From an uncultured Schlesneria sp. (GTDB lineage Bacteria; Planctomycetota; Planctomycetia; Planctomycetales; Planctomycetaceae): 64,000 nucleotides of DNA. The notes beneath the pieces are model-generated. The model was not told the origin of the DNA. It saw only the letters and a list, made by a program, of their open reading frames with translations, and made no database searches. The position numbers and the translations under genes were made by a program. Location: NCBI GenBank assembly GCA_903871875.1, contig CAIQIR010000158.1:1-64000 (forward strand), written 5' to 3'. Position 1 is the stretch's first letter. Every line of letters starts with the position of its first letter. Of the stretch, positions 7,812 through 16,881 are shown piece by piece.

Positions 7812-9911
7812 CTATTTGAGTTCGGCCAATTTCTTGGTCGCTTCTTGGCGAGCTTTTGTCATGACGCTTTCCAGGGTGACACTGGCTCCGTTCTGCCGTT
7901 TGCTTTCGTCGGCCGCTTCCATGAACGCGTAGATTTCTAGTGTTTCTTCCGCGGAGACCGGCGGCTTGCCGGTGTGAAAGAATTTGACAATTTCGAAGAC
8001 TAACGGGTCATAGCCGTCGTATGCCCCCACTGCCGCTTCACCTTTTTCGCCGATGGCCTTTCCCTGATAGCCCCCCCCTTCGCGGAAGACCCCGATACGA
8101 CCACCGCTCCATTGTCCGGTCACTTCGATTTGACCCTCGGCCGTCTTGCCACGAACAACAGATTGACAGCCCGTTCCCATGACGGTGAACAGCGATTCCA
8201 CTCCGTGAATGCCATACCAGAACAGGTCGGGATGGGTCGATTCCAACTTCGCCGGGCTGCTGGTTTCGCAGCGGGTGACCAGTCCCAACGATCCGCCTCG
8301 CACGGCGAGAGTATTTTTACCGAATCGCAGCGAGGATGATGAGAAGACCGGAACCTGGTGCTTTTTGGCCACTTCGAAAATCGCTATGGCATCGGAGAGC
8401 GACGCCGCAATCGGCTTGTCGATGAAGCAGGGTTTTCCCGCTTTGAGGCACGGTAACACCTGGTCGAAGTGAGGTCGGCCATCATTGGTTTCGAGCAGAA
8501 TCACGTCGACTCGTTTCAGTAACTCATCGATCGAATCGACGATTTCGACGCCCAGTTTTTTCAGGTCTTCGGTATAGGCCGGAACTCGTTCCGTGCTGGA
8601 TGGGATGTCAGGACTTCCTTTGGGGTAGGCCGCGACAACACGAACTCCTTCTGCTCCCGCGACGGCGGGTTGTGCGTTCAGAGTTTTTGCAAACGCGGGG
8701 GCATGCGAGGTATCAAGACCGATGATGCCCGCTCGCAGGATTTTCGGGGTTGTCAGGGCGACGAGTGGTGCGTCTGCGGCCGCTTGTGCGGGGGGATTGG
8801 CCTGAGTCGCGGCGGTCGCGTCAACCGATGCCGAATCCGTCGCGGACTTCTCTGGTAAGTCGGCACACAAGAAGGCGAAGTCCCAAAGTGCGACCGATTG
8901 ATCCTGACTTCCCGTGGCGACAAGGCGTCCATTGTGAGAAATCGCCAGTGACGTGATTTTGGATTCGTGTGCTTCGATGGCGGCCACGGGCTCGCCCGTT
9001 TCGAATTCCCAGGCGATCAATTCATTCTTGCCCACGGCTCGTCCTCCACTGATGCTGACCGCAATTTTCCCATTGGGATGAACGATCACCGCATTGGTGG
9101 GACGCGAATGTCCGCCGAAGAATCCCAGCGGCTTCAGTTGGGGAACGTCGTAGACATTCACTCGTTCATCGACGCTACTCGACAAAAGAAAGTGGCCGTC
9201 GCGTGAGAATGTCACGCCAGTCGCGGCCTTTTGATGCAGTTCAAACTGATGCTTTAACGCCCCCGACACGGCGTCCCAAATACGGATTTGTCCCGGTTTT
9301 GTGGGACGCGTGTCGTCGCCTGCAGCAGTGGCGACCAGAACTCCGTCGGGCGACCAGGCCACTCCGGTGACGGGGGCACCATTGCCTTTCAGGACGATCG
9401 GCGGCTGTTCGTCGCTGACCGGCCAGATTCTGGCCAATTCGTCGTCGCAAGCGGTTGCCAGATGCTGGCCGTCTGGCGAAAACGCCACTCCGGTCACATA
9501 GCCGCGGTGGCCCTTCAATTCTCGGACAAGTTCGCCGGAATTCGCCTTAAACAGGCTGACGTTCTGGTAACTGCCGCTGGCGATCAGTTGTCCGTCGGGA
9601 GAGTAGGTGAGGCTACGGACTTGGCCGGACTTCACAGGAATCGAACGGGTCTCGGATTTCGAGCCGACATCGAATAGTTGAATTTGACCTTTGAGTCCCA
9701 CTGCCAGAGTCTTGTCGTCTGGCGAGAAGGCGAGGCTGGTTGCCCATCCGGGGCGTCCGGACCAGCGATTCAATTCCTTCGGTTCGCGGACACCCGATGC
9801 AGTCTTGAGACCTTTCAAAGCGTCCAATCCCTGCGGACCGTCGACAGCGCCGGCATCGAGGCAGATCAATGAGGTCAGGACCAGCGAAACTTGGAACAAC
9901 ACGCCACGCAT
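7812..9911 (-). CDS. Secreted WD40 propeller fused to a Gfo/Idh/MocA-type oxidoreductase
   Basis: 699 aa from the ATG at 9911, which has GAGGAG just upstream; a longer frame to 9968 adds 19 residues before the signal peptide. Residues 1-22 look like a signal peptide ending near DAGA. Residues about 50-350 form seven WD40 blades (repeated AFSPD/YSPDG/WSPDG, with IWD, LWD and YDV endings). An Ala/Pro/Gln linker (351-390) leads to a Gfo/Idh/MocA domain starting RAGIIGLDTSH, with VILLETNDGRPH, CFIDKPIAAS and a C-terminal alpha/beta domain. The usual GxGxxG is GLDTSH, so NAD(P) binding may be altered. The frame is continuous. A WD40-dehydrogenase fusion on an exported protein is unusual; the substrate is unknown. 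Confidence 0.85.
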   Translation of the reverse strand: MRGVLFQVSLVLTSLICLDAGAVDGPQGLDALKGLKTASGVREPKELNRWSGRPGWATSLAFSPDDKTLAVGLKGQIQLFDVGSKSETRSIPVKSGQVRSLTYSPDGQLIASGSYQNVSLFKANSGELVRELKGHRGYVTGVAFSPDGQHLATACDDELARIWPVSDEQPPIVLKGNGAPVTGVAWSPDGVLVATAAGDDTRPTKPGQIRIWDAVSGALKHQFELHQKAATGVTFSRDGHFLLSSSVDERVNVYDVPQLKPLGFFGGHSRPTNAVIVHPNGKIAVSISGGRAVGKNELIAWEFETGEPVAAIEAHESKITSLAISHNGRLVATGSQDQSVALWDFAFLCADLPEKSATDSASVDATAATQANPPAQAAADAPLVALTTPKILRAGIIGLDTSHAPAFAKTLNAQPAVAGAEGVRVVAAYPKGSPDIPSSTERVPAYTEDLKKLGVEIVDSIDELLKRVDVILLETNDGRPHFDQVLPCLKAGKPCFIDKPIAASLSDAIAIFEVAKKHQVPVFSSSSLRFGKNTLAVRGGSLGLVTRCETSSPAKLESTHPDLFWYGIHGVESLFTVMGTGCQSVVRGKTAEGQIEVTGQWSGGRIGVFREGGGYQGKAIGEKGEAAVGAYDGYDPLVFEIVKFFHTGKPPVSAEETLEIYAFMEAADESKRQNGASVTLESVMTKARQEATKKLAELK

Positions 9912-10066
9912 CAAAAACTCCTCGGTTGATGGAGATCGCCGGCGGGGGATGTCCGGCATCATCAGCAAAACGGATTATGTCACGGCGGTGGACAATCCGA
10001 CAACTGGACCGGAACTTTGATGCAGGCACGCACTCAATTTTCGGTCAATTGGTGAGCCAGGTATGG

Positions 10067-10088
10067 CCGAGTCGAACTGGTGACTCGG
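10067..10088 (-). terminator. Hairpin after the ABC operon
   Basis: Perfect 7-bp arms CCGAGTC (10067-10073) and GACTCGG (10082-10088), 7 bp past the stop of the permease gene. It has no T-run, so it is only a possible terminator or mRNA-end stabiliser. Confidence 0.3.
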
Positions 10089-10094
10089 TCCGAA

Positions 10095-11687
10095 TCACTT
10101 CGTTCCCAGTTCCTGTAGACGGGCGGCAATCATCATTTGAAACACGAAACAAACCAGTCCGGTCAGAATCCAGACGGTAATTGTTGCTGGCAATTCACCC
10201 CAGATGGACGCCAATCCGTTGGGGCCTGGCCCCACAACCAATAGCAATTGCCAGACGGGGCAACAGGTTGATACCGGGCCCATCAAAAAGAATGCGGCGG
10301 GCAGCGCGCCCCACTTCACAAACAGACTCAGTAGCGCGATCAGGTGCAGAAAGATCAGGAACGTCATGATCGCCGCCCACAGTCGTGGATCCAAAATACC
10401 GGTCACGAGTTTGCTGTACGTCATCCCCGTCAGCATATTTAAGCTGAGAGCAAAGCCGAGCGCGGCGGGGCCCAGTCCCATGATGCAGCCGATCGCTTTT
10501 GAATAGCCGATATAGGGGATTGAACGAGGCATCATGAGTAATGCCGACATCGTCTGCAGCCGGATTTCGTCATGAAAAATGCGTGAGGCCGAGACGCAGG
10601 CCTCCAAGGCCAAGGCCCCGAGCATGCACTGACAGTAAACCGGACCGACGTCGTTCAGCGTCCATCCGAACCAATTCTGTGGAGTCAGTGATGTGGCGAC
10701 AATTCCCAGGAATAGAGCGCCATACACGGCCAATTTTCCTGCCAGCAGCAAGTAGCCGCCACCAATAAATTGAAAGTCTTTCCAGATGAATGGATTCGAC
10801 CAACAACGGCCGGGACTGAGGAATTTCATGCGGCTGGTGGACTTCACCAAAGCTCCCCGCGATACGCCCCCCGGAGCCGCATTGTTGACGCGAGGCCCAA
10901 AAAGGAGCCAGGCCAGTCCGAAACAGAGGAGGCCACCCAATATGTTCGAACCCACCTGTCGGGTTAAAATTGGCTTGGCGAACCCTGTCGTCATCACTTC
11001 CATCAACTGATAAAAGACGCACGATTCCTCCATCCAATCAAGACAATCCAAAATGCGCGATTGCCACCAGACCGACTTTGTCCATCCCATCGCAATCAAG
11101 CTGGTCTTCTGGAACGCCGCGTATCGAGGGGCGATGGCGTAGATCAACATGAGAAGCGTGGTGTAGGCGGCGGCCGTTCCGCCTCGTTGAAAAACGACTG
11201 AACAAAGCAGCGCGACATTGGCTAGCAGAACGGTATACGCCATCAAATCGACGTACGCGGCTACGATTTGCAGAGTTGTCACTCCGCCCAGCGTTACGGC
11301 TAGCAACATAAACGGAAACTGCACCACCAACAGCAACATCACCTGGATCAACCGGCTGGTCGACTTTCCGAGCAGGATGCCCAGATGATCCAGCCCGGCC
11401 ATCTGCAGCAGGCCAATCGTTTCTTCTTCTTTTTCTTCGGTGATGGCCGAAGAAAAGAACCCGATGCCGGCGCAGGTGATGAACATCGCGTTCAACCAGG
11501 CGATCTGCGAAAAGAACGACAAGCCGGGGGCGCCAAGAAAGCCGCTTTGGATGCTGGCCCACAACAGGCAGAGATAAATGAACCCGACAAATGCCAGGCG
11601 GAACAGATGATTTCGCAGCTGCCGAGCATCCAGTCGTAACGCTCGCGTCAACAGGGCCAATAATCCGTAATACATGAACACGCTCAA
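10095..11687 (-). CDS. ABC-2 type transporter permease
   Basis: 530 aa with about a dozen hydrophobic segments over the whole length. The N-terminal half carries the ABC-2 pattern: helices around residues 29-48 and 60-80, then the cytosolic EEKEEETIGLLQMAGL coupling segment that in ABC-2 permeases contacts the ATPase (compare ExxxGTxxLL). It is last in a three-gene minus-strand unit after the ATPase and the large membrane protein, which suggests one exporter complex, perhaps related to the GldA/GldF type. The cargo is unknown. Confidence 0.82.
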   Translation of the reverse strand: MSVFMYYGLLALLTRALRLDARQLRNHLFRLAFVGFIYLCLLWASIQSGFLGAPGLSFFSQIAWLNAMFITCAGIGFFSSAITEEKEEETIGLLQMAGLDHLGILLGKSTSRLIQVMLLLVVQFPFMLLAVTLGGVTTLQIVAAYVDLMAYTVLLANVALLCSVVFQRGGTAAAYTTLLMLIYAIAPRYAAFQKTSLIAMGWTKSVWWQSRILDCLDWMEESCVFYQLMEVMTTGFAKPILTRQVGSNILGGLLCFGLAWLLFGPRVNNAAPGGVSRGALVKSTSRMKFLSPGRCWSNPFIWKDFQFIGGGYLLLAGKLAVYGALFLGIVATSLTPQNWFGWTLNDVGPVYCQCMLGALALEACVSASRIFHDEIRLQTMSALLMMPRSIPYIGYSKAIGCIMGLGPAALGFALSLNMLTGMTYSKLVTGILDPRLWAAIMTFLIFLHLIALLSLFVKWGALPAAFFLMGPVSTCCPVWQLLLVVGPGPNGLASIWGELPATITVWILTGLVCFVFQMMIAARLQELGTK

Positions 11688-11817
11688 GAGAAAATGAAGA
11701 ACAATGCCGGACGAAGGCCGTTGATACAGTGCGAAAGCGACTCTGCGGAAATTATCGCGGACAGAACAGTTTGACCTGAATTTCGAGGCGTGAAGCCGAA
11801 ATCGAAATGCTCAACCG

Positions 11818-12786
11818 TCATTTGACTCCCTTAGTCGTCAGGTCCATGAACGCATCGTTCAAATGACGTTTGTCTTCGGTGAAGCCCACGATTGGCACAT
11901 CGAGTTCCAGCAGGCTTCGCAGCAGATTGTTGGTGTCGGTTAGCGCCCAGTCATACGAGACACGATAGTCGGGGCGACCTTCCACTTGATCTGCATCGAC
12001 GACGCCACGCAGTGTCTTGATGCGATCGATGATTCCATCGACTTCCGTCGCGAGAGTCACCCGCCAGGTCGGGTACTCGTTTGTCGATGTTTGCAATCCG
12101 CTCATCGTTCCGCTGTACATCACCTTGCCCTTGTCGATGATCGTCACCGAATCACACAACTCGGCCAGTTCCGGAAGAATGTGGGAACTGATAAAAATGG
12201 TCTTGCCCATCGAACGCAGGGCTTTGAGAATGTCCATCAACTCGATACGAGCGCGAGGGTCCAGGCCGGACGCCGGTTCATCGAGCAACAGCAGGTCGGG
12301 GTCATTGACCAGCACGCGAGCCAGACTGGTGCGTTGCTGCATACCGCGAGACAAGCCGCTGATCAAATCGTTCTTTCGTCCATCCATATCGGTCAATGCC
12401 AGAACTTCGTCGATCACACGCGTTCGCTGAGCGAACGCCAGACCGTAAGCAGCCGCGAAGAAATCGAGATATTCGTAAACCGTCATCTGCCGATAGGTAC
12501 TGAAGTGATCGGGCATGAAGCCGATCTTGCGACGGACAAGCTTTTGTTCGTCGACCACATCATGACCAAAGACTTTGACAACGCCGAACTGTGGACAAAG
12601 CAGCGTGCAGATGATTTTGAGCGACGTGGTTTTACCCGCTCCGTTGGGGCCGACGAAACCATGCAGCGATTTCGGCATGACTTTGAAGCTGACGTGATCC
12701 AAGGCACGTCGACCTTTAAAGGAATGCACGACATCGTCGACTTCGATGATCGGTTGTGGTGAACTGCCATTCGTTGCGTTGCTCAT
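11818..12786 (-). CDS. ABC transporter ATP-binding protein
   Basis: 322 aa, a complete nucleotide-binding domain plus a C-terminal extension of about 100 residues. Walker A GPNGAGKTT is at 46-54, the signature LSRGMQQR at 145-152, Walker B LLLLDEPASGLDP at 165-177, and the switch His is in FISSHILPEL. The Q-loop position reads FMPDHFSTY, with Asp in place of Gln, a form I associate with planctomycete ABC-2 ATPases. The C-terminal part (after VMYSGTMSGL) resembles the regulatory tail of GldA/CcmA-like ATPases. It sits between the membrane protein upstream and the permease downstream, 68 and 130 bp away. Confidence 0.92.
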   Translation of the reverse strand: MSNATNGSSPQPIIEVDDVVHSFKGRRALDHVSFKVMPKSLHGFVGPNGAGKTTSLKIICTLLCPQFGVVKVFGHDVVDEQKLVRRKIGFMPDHFSTYRQMTVYEYLDFFAAAYGLAFAQRTRVIDEVLALTDMDGRKNDLISGLSRGMQQRTSLARVLVNDPDLLLLDEPASGLDPRARIELMDILKALRSMGKTIFISSHILPELAELCDSVTIIDKGKVMYSGTMSGLQTSTNEYPTWRVTLATEVDGIIDRIKTLRGVVDADQVEGRPDYRVSYDWALTDTNNLLRSLLELDVPIVGFTEDKRHLNDAFMDLTTKGVK

Positions 12787-12854
12787 CGAGAGATTTCCGG
12801 CATCGGAGGACGTGGATCAAATCAATTGCGGTCAGCGAAGTCGTGATTGTCGGA

Positions 12855-14792
12855 CTAGGGGGAAGTGATCTGGGTGGCCGACAGCGTGATGCAGTACAGC
12901 ACTCGGCCTTCCTGATTCAGCAGTCGTTGATTTTGAACGGCGAATTCACCGGGGATTTTTGCGTAGAGAAAGACCCGGATCATATTGGGCGGCAATCTGA
13001 GCAGCTCGGCATCTTTTTCCCGACTGATATTCAGGCTGCGCGAGAGCAGCATGTCGAACATCTGCGTGTAGCGCTCCGTAGGCGTTTGCTTCTTGTAGTC
13101 GTAACCGTACATGCCGCCGTATCCGTATTGATAGTTGCGTTTGTCTTGAACCCGCAACACGCTGACCACATTACCGGTCTCGCTTCCCAGTATGAGTTTG
13201 TCGTCCTGCCAGTTGAGGGCGTAGAACGACGTGCCGATCAGTGCGAATTGTTTTTCGACGTCTGCGGGTTTCAGTCCTTGAACGTTGAGTACGAGTTCCG
13301 ACAGCCGACCGTCGTTTGACTTCAGCGAGTCGATCGCGATCTTTGGACCGCCATAAGGAGTTTTGGTACGAGCGGCCATTTCGCGATTCGAGAAGGGGGG
13401 AATATCAACCTTGAACACCGCCTCGGCACCGTTGTTGATCTCACCTTTCACCTGTTCATGATCGTTGCAGGTGGAATACAGCGAGCCAAATGCATCGTGT
13501 CGGATTTCGTAATCGGCCCCGTTGGTCACAAAAATGTTCGACCAACTCGAAACATCCATCTGTCCATCGGGCAGCGGTTTGGCAATGGCGACGGTGTGGA
13601 CGGCCGTCGATTCCCCGTAACCACGTTGTCCGACGTACGAGAACAGGGCACTGAAGACGGCGACCGTTCCAAGTAACCCGGCATAGACCACGCGGAAGTC
13701 AGACCATCTTTTTCCCAGCAGGTAGCAGCCGGGAAACACCAGGGCGATATAGACCCAGAACATGCAGTGCAGCAAGATCCAGTTGTGATCCGGCTTCGTC
13801 ATCTGTTTGAGTTGATTCAGAAACGAATTCGATTGAAAAGGATCGCTTCCTTCACTGAAGCCATAATTGTGGGCTTGGCTGATCTGTTGTGATTCGTCGA
13901 CCCGGTCGACGATGTCATCGGATTTGTCCGAGTTGGAATGTTGATAGTTTTTCGGCAGCCCGGCACAGATTTGGCGAAGCTGGTCTTCGGTGAATTGAGC
14001 CCTGGTCTGTGGAAGCTGAATGACGCGCCCGGAACCATAAAGCTGGTCTTCCAGTGGCGTCTTCAATACGCTCATGGGGCCTGTGAAATCGGGAAACTTT
14101 CCGCTGACGTCTTGCAGCACGACAACTGTCCCTCCCAGGTACAGCCAATCCAGAAATGCTTGACGTCGCGATTCTTCCCAGCGTGGAAGATGATCGAGTA
14201 CCACGAGTTGTAAGGAGTCTGTCGCGGTGACGAATGGAGGAAACAGATTATCCGGCAGGTGAAATTTGATCGCACCGCCGGCTTTGGCGGAAACGCTGTT
14301 CGGATCATCCAGGATGATTCGCTGATATTTGGCGATACGGGGGACCGGAAGGTCATATCCTCCGCCGCGATAGCTCAGATGCCAGTTTTCATTGATGAAT
14401 CCGTTGTAGCTGTTGTCGCTGGTGATATAGACGTAGAACTGGACCCATTTCGACGAATTGGGTGAGAGGGTGATCGTTTCGACAATTGTGGCGTCGACGG
14501 TTCCAGCACCTCCCAGCGATTTACGCAGAAAGATCTCGCCGGTGAATTGCTGCGGCGTTGGATTGTTGACCAGCACGGAGAGCGTGTTAAAGCGGTGAGG
14601 GGCCACTTTTCCGTTGAAGCCCCATTTGTAATCCGAGATATCAATTGCCAAGGCTGCTGTGGTCGGCAACACACAGAAGATCACCAGCGCCAATAGCCGC
14701 AAGCCCCGGACCGCACGTCGATGTCTGGTTCCGCTGACGGCCAATCCAGCTTCGGCCAACCGAGTGATCATTTTGCTACCTCGAACAAGCAT
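12855..14792 (-). CDS. Large exported membrane protein of the ABC operon, function unknown
   Basis: 645 aa, first gene of the ABC unit. The N-terminus has a basic stretch and a signal-like hydrophobic segment (LRLLALVIFCVLPTTAALA), so residues beyond about 50 are probably extracytoplasmic. An Ig-like beta region (FNTLSVLVNNPT) follows, then a Rossmann-like part (LQLVVLDHLPRWEESRR, GGTVVVLQDVSG) resembling the glutamine-amidotransferase-like fold of GldG or DUF4350-type proteins. Two transmembrane helices follow around residues 340-395, then a C-terminal beta-rich domain. The start could also be the ATG 21 bases later (14771). By position it is likely the accessory or cargo-handling component of the exporter. 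Confidence 0.7.
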   Translation of the reverse strand: MLVRGSKMITRLAEAGLAVSGTRHRRAVRGLRLLALVIFCVLPTTAALAIDISDYKWGFNGKVAPHRFNTLSVLVNNPTPQQFTGEIFLRKSLGGAGTVDATIVETITLSPNSSKWVQFYVYITSDNSYNGFINENWHLSYRGGGYDLPVPRIAKYQRIILDDPNSVSAKAGGAIKFHLPDNLFPPFVTATDSLQLVVLDHLPRWEESRRQAFLDWLYLGGTVVVLQDVSGKFPDFTGPMSVLKTPLEDQLYGSGRVIQLPQTRAQFTEDQLRQICAGLPKNYQHSNSDKSDDIVDRVDESQQISQAHNYGFSEGSDPFQSNSFLNQLKQMTKPDHNWILLHCMFWVYIALVFPGCYLLGKRWSDFRVVYAGLLGTVAVFSALFSYVGQRGYGESTAVHTVAIAKPLPDGQMDVSSWSNIFVTNGADYEIRHDAFGSLYSTCNDHEQVKGEINNGAEAVFKVDIPPFSNREMAARTKTPYGGPKIAIDSLKSNDGRLSELVLNVQGLKPADVEKQFALIGTSFYALNWQDDKLILGSETGNVVSVLRVQDKRNYQYGYGGMYGYDYKKQTPTERYTQMFDMLLSRSLNISREKDAELLRLPPNMIRVFLYAKIPGEFAVQNQRLLNQEGRVLYCITLSATQITSP

Positions 14793-15141
14793 CGTCCCTG
14801 CGCAAATATCGGCCTGGCATCTCTTGGCCGCGTCAGACCAGACCCGAAATGTCTATTAAGGCATTCCGTCTGAAAAGTATAGAGTGCCAGCGCCAAGGAA
14901 AAAATGGAATCGAACCGGGCTTCTGTTTTTTTGTCAGAAGAATCGGAAATCCGCCTCTGAGAATCAATACTACGCAATTCTGATCGGACTGTCCGATCCA
15001 GAAATGCCAATTTTGGGGCTGGTACGACTTCGTATTCCGGCTTCCTTTCGTGTTTTTCGTCAGCTGACTATGCTGCCTTCTCCATCCGACCAATGGATGG
15101 AACAGACTTTGATTATTGGCACACAAAAAGGAACCTCGGGA
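14793..15141. other. Divergent intergenic region
   Basis: 349 bp between the ABC operon and the CaMKII-AD gene on opposite strands. It should contain both promoters. The frame upstream of 15142 is open back to 14884 but those residues look unconserved. Nothing else recognised. Confidence 0.4.
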
Positions 15142-15528
15142 ATGTCTGCTGACGTCGAACTGCTCGATCTGAGCCGAAAACTTCTCAACTCAATTGATAC
15201 CGGCGATTGGGCCACTTACGCCTCATTGTGCGACACATCAATTACGTGCTTTGAACCGGAAGCATTGGGGCATCTTGTCGAGGGAATGCCTTTCCACAAG
15301 TTCTATTTCGATCTTCCTGCTGCTACGACGAAACCGGCAAAACAATCTTCGATCGCGTCCCCCCGCGTGCGAGTGATCGGCGATGCTGCTGTTGTCACGT
15401 ACGTACGCGTTGTTCAAAAGCTGGATTCTGTTGGTGCGCCCGTCACGGCGGCAGCGATGGAAACTCGCATCTGGCAGAAAACGTCCGGCGGATGGAAACA
15501 TGTTCATTTTCATCGGACCCCCTGTTGA
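15142..15528 (+). CDS. SnoaL-like / CaMKII association-domain protein
   Basis: 128 aa from the ATG at 15142, which has AGGAA at a suitable distance. The whole protein matches the CaMKII association domain: LLNSIDTGDWATYASLCDTS, then ITCFEPEALGHLVEG, FHKFYFD, RVIGDAAVVTYVR and a WKHVHFHRT end. The domain is a NTF2-like cone that assembles into rings in animals. Bacterial stand-alone forms occur, and their ligand is mostly unknown. It is followed 77 bp later by the XdhC-like gene on the same strand. Confidence 0.85.
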   Translation: MSADVELLDLSRKLLNSIDTGDWATYASLCDTSITCFEPEALGHLVEGMPFHKFYFDLPAATTKPAKQSSIASPRVRVIGDAAVVTYVRVVQKLDSVGAPVTAAAMETRIWQKTSGGWKHVHFHRTPC

Positions 15529-15605
15529 AAAATCGATGTCGTCTCGACATCCGGGGCCGCTTCGCATTGGTTCAGAAGGTCCGTCACCAAATGACGTAAA
15601 CCGAT

Positions 15606-16721
15606 ATGTCGATATTGCTCGAACAACTTGAGCAGCTGCTGCAGACGGATCGACCAGTCTGTTTTGCGATTCTCGTCGAGACCCATGGCGCCACGCCTCA
15701 GAAGCCTGGCGTCACGGTGCTCATTTCGAATCAGGGGGCCTCGCTGGGGATTTTTCGGGGCCAAGCCGTCGATACGCACATTAAGCAGAAGGCGGCGGAA
15801 TGGTTCGAAGAAGTCCGCCAATCTGTTGACGATCGTGCTGGCCGTGCCACATTTGATGTTGGTTACCGAAACGCGGAACTTGTCACGCTGTCGTTGGACG
15901 GTGGCCAAGCGAATCGCAATCCGCCAGGCGGCAATGGGGAACTGACGATCCTGTTCGTTCCCCTCGCTCCCGTTGGCGATCGTTCGTACTTTCAATGCTT
16001 GAGAGATGAGCTTGCGGCTGGTCGCGGTTGCACCGAAGTGGCCATCGTCGATGCCATCGAAGCGGGTGGTGGGTGCGATGGTGATCTCTTTCTCGTAGAT
16101 GGCAGCGGCACGGTCGTGGCTACGCGGTCGGCGGTTGCTGGGGAATTGCCACCAGCCAATCTGATCCCCAACCTCAAGCTCTTGGCGGAACGTCCCCAGC
16201 CATTTGTTCTGGAGGGCCTTTCGTTTCTGCCCCATGTGCCGCGATGTCGATTGATTGTGATCGGCGCCGGAGATCTCGGACAGAAAGTGGCCGCGCTCGC
16301 TGCAGATGTCGACTTTGATATTTGGGTGGTCGACGATGGCCGCGATCGTTTTCATTCCAACCGATTCCCATTCGCGAAACGGGTAATTTCTGACGAATTG
16401 GGAACCGCTTTACGAAGCCTGGAAATCGATGCCCACACGTACTGCGTCATCGTCACGCGTCACTTTCCGCACGACGAACAAGCCTTGCTCGAATTGGCGG
16501 AATCTTCGGCGACTTATCTCGGCATGATTGGGAATCGTGGGAAAGTGCAGCGAATCTTTGAGAATCTGCTTCGTCAAGGAATCTCACGCGAAGCACTCGA
16601 TCGGGTCCACGCGCCGGTGGGCTTTGATATCGGTTCACAAACCGTCAATGAAATCGCCATCAGCATCGTGGCCGAATTGATTGCACATCGAAATCTTGGG
16701 CGGCGTGAGCGATCCGTTTGA
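15606..16721 (+). CDS. XdhC/CoxI family protein
   Basis: 371 aa. Two domains: an N-terminal XdhC_CoxI region (FAILVETHGATPQKPGVTVL near residues 20-40) and a C-terminal Rossmann domain starting RLIVIGAGDLGQKVA, with VTRHFPHDEQALLE, YLGMIGNRGKV and a final DIGSQTVNEIAISIVAELIA helix. XdhC proteins bind and mature the molybdenum cofactor for xanthine dehydrogenase-type enzymes. The N-terminal Gly-rich motif normally ending in GGxxE reads GIFRGQAVDTHI here, so cofactor handling may differ. No xanthine dehydrogenase or molybdopterin gene is in the window. Confidence 0.82.
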   Translation: MSILLEQLEQLLQTDRPVCFAILVETHGATPQKPGVTVLISNQGASLGIFRGQAVDTHIKQKAAEWFEEVRQSVDDRAGRATFDVGYRNAELVTLSLDGGQANRNPPGGNGELTILFVPLAPVGDRSYFQCLRDELAAGRGCTEVAIVDAIEAGGGCDGDLFLVDGSGTVVATRSAVAGELPPANLIPNLKLLAERPQPFVLEGLSFLPHVPRCRLIVIGAGDLGQKVAALAADVDFDIWVVDDGRDRFHSNRFPFAKRVISDELGTALRSLEIDAHTYCVIVTRHFPHDEQALLELAESSATYLGMIGNRGKVQRIFENLLRQGISREALDRVHAPVGFDIGSQTVNEIAISIVAELIAHRNLGRRERSV

Positions 16722-16881
16722 CAACCCTTGTTCACAGGGAACTTGCCTCAGGAATTGCTGTTGCCAAATAAATGGTGTTGGTTGGTCCATTGAATGGTCT
16801 GTTGCGATATGCTGGGTTGTCGTCCGTTCCTGGCGGACAACCTGCAGCGTACGAGGGAGTCTCTGGTTCTTGGGATCGACA

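Noticed and set aside
11986-12762. A 258-codon frame antisense to the ABC ATPase, and similar long antisense frames at 21889-22920 and 40570-41130.
   Set aside because: They overlap strongly supported genes and encode no recognisable domain.
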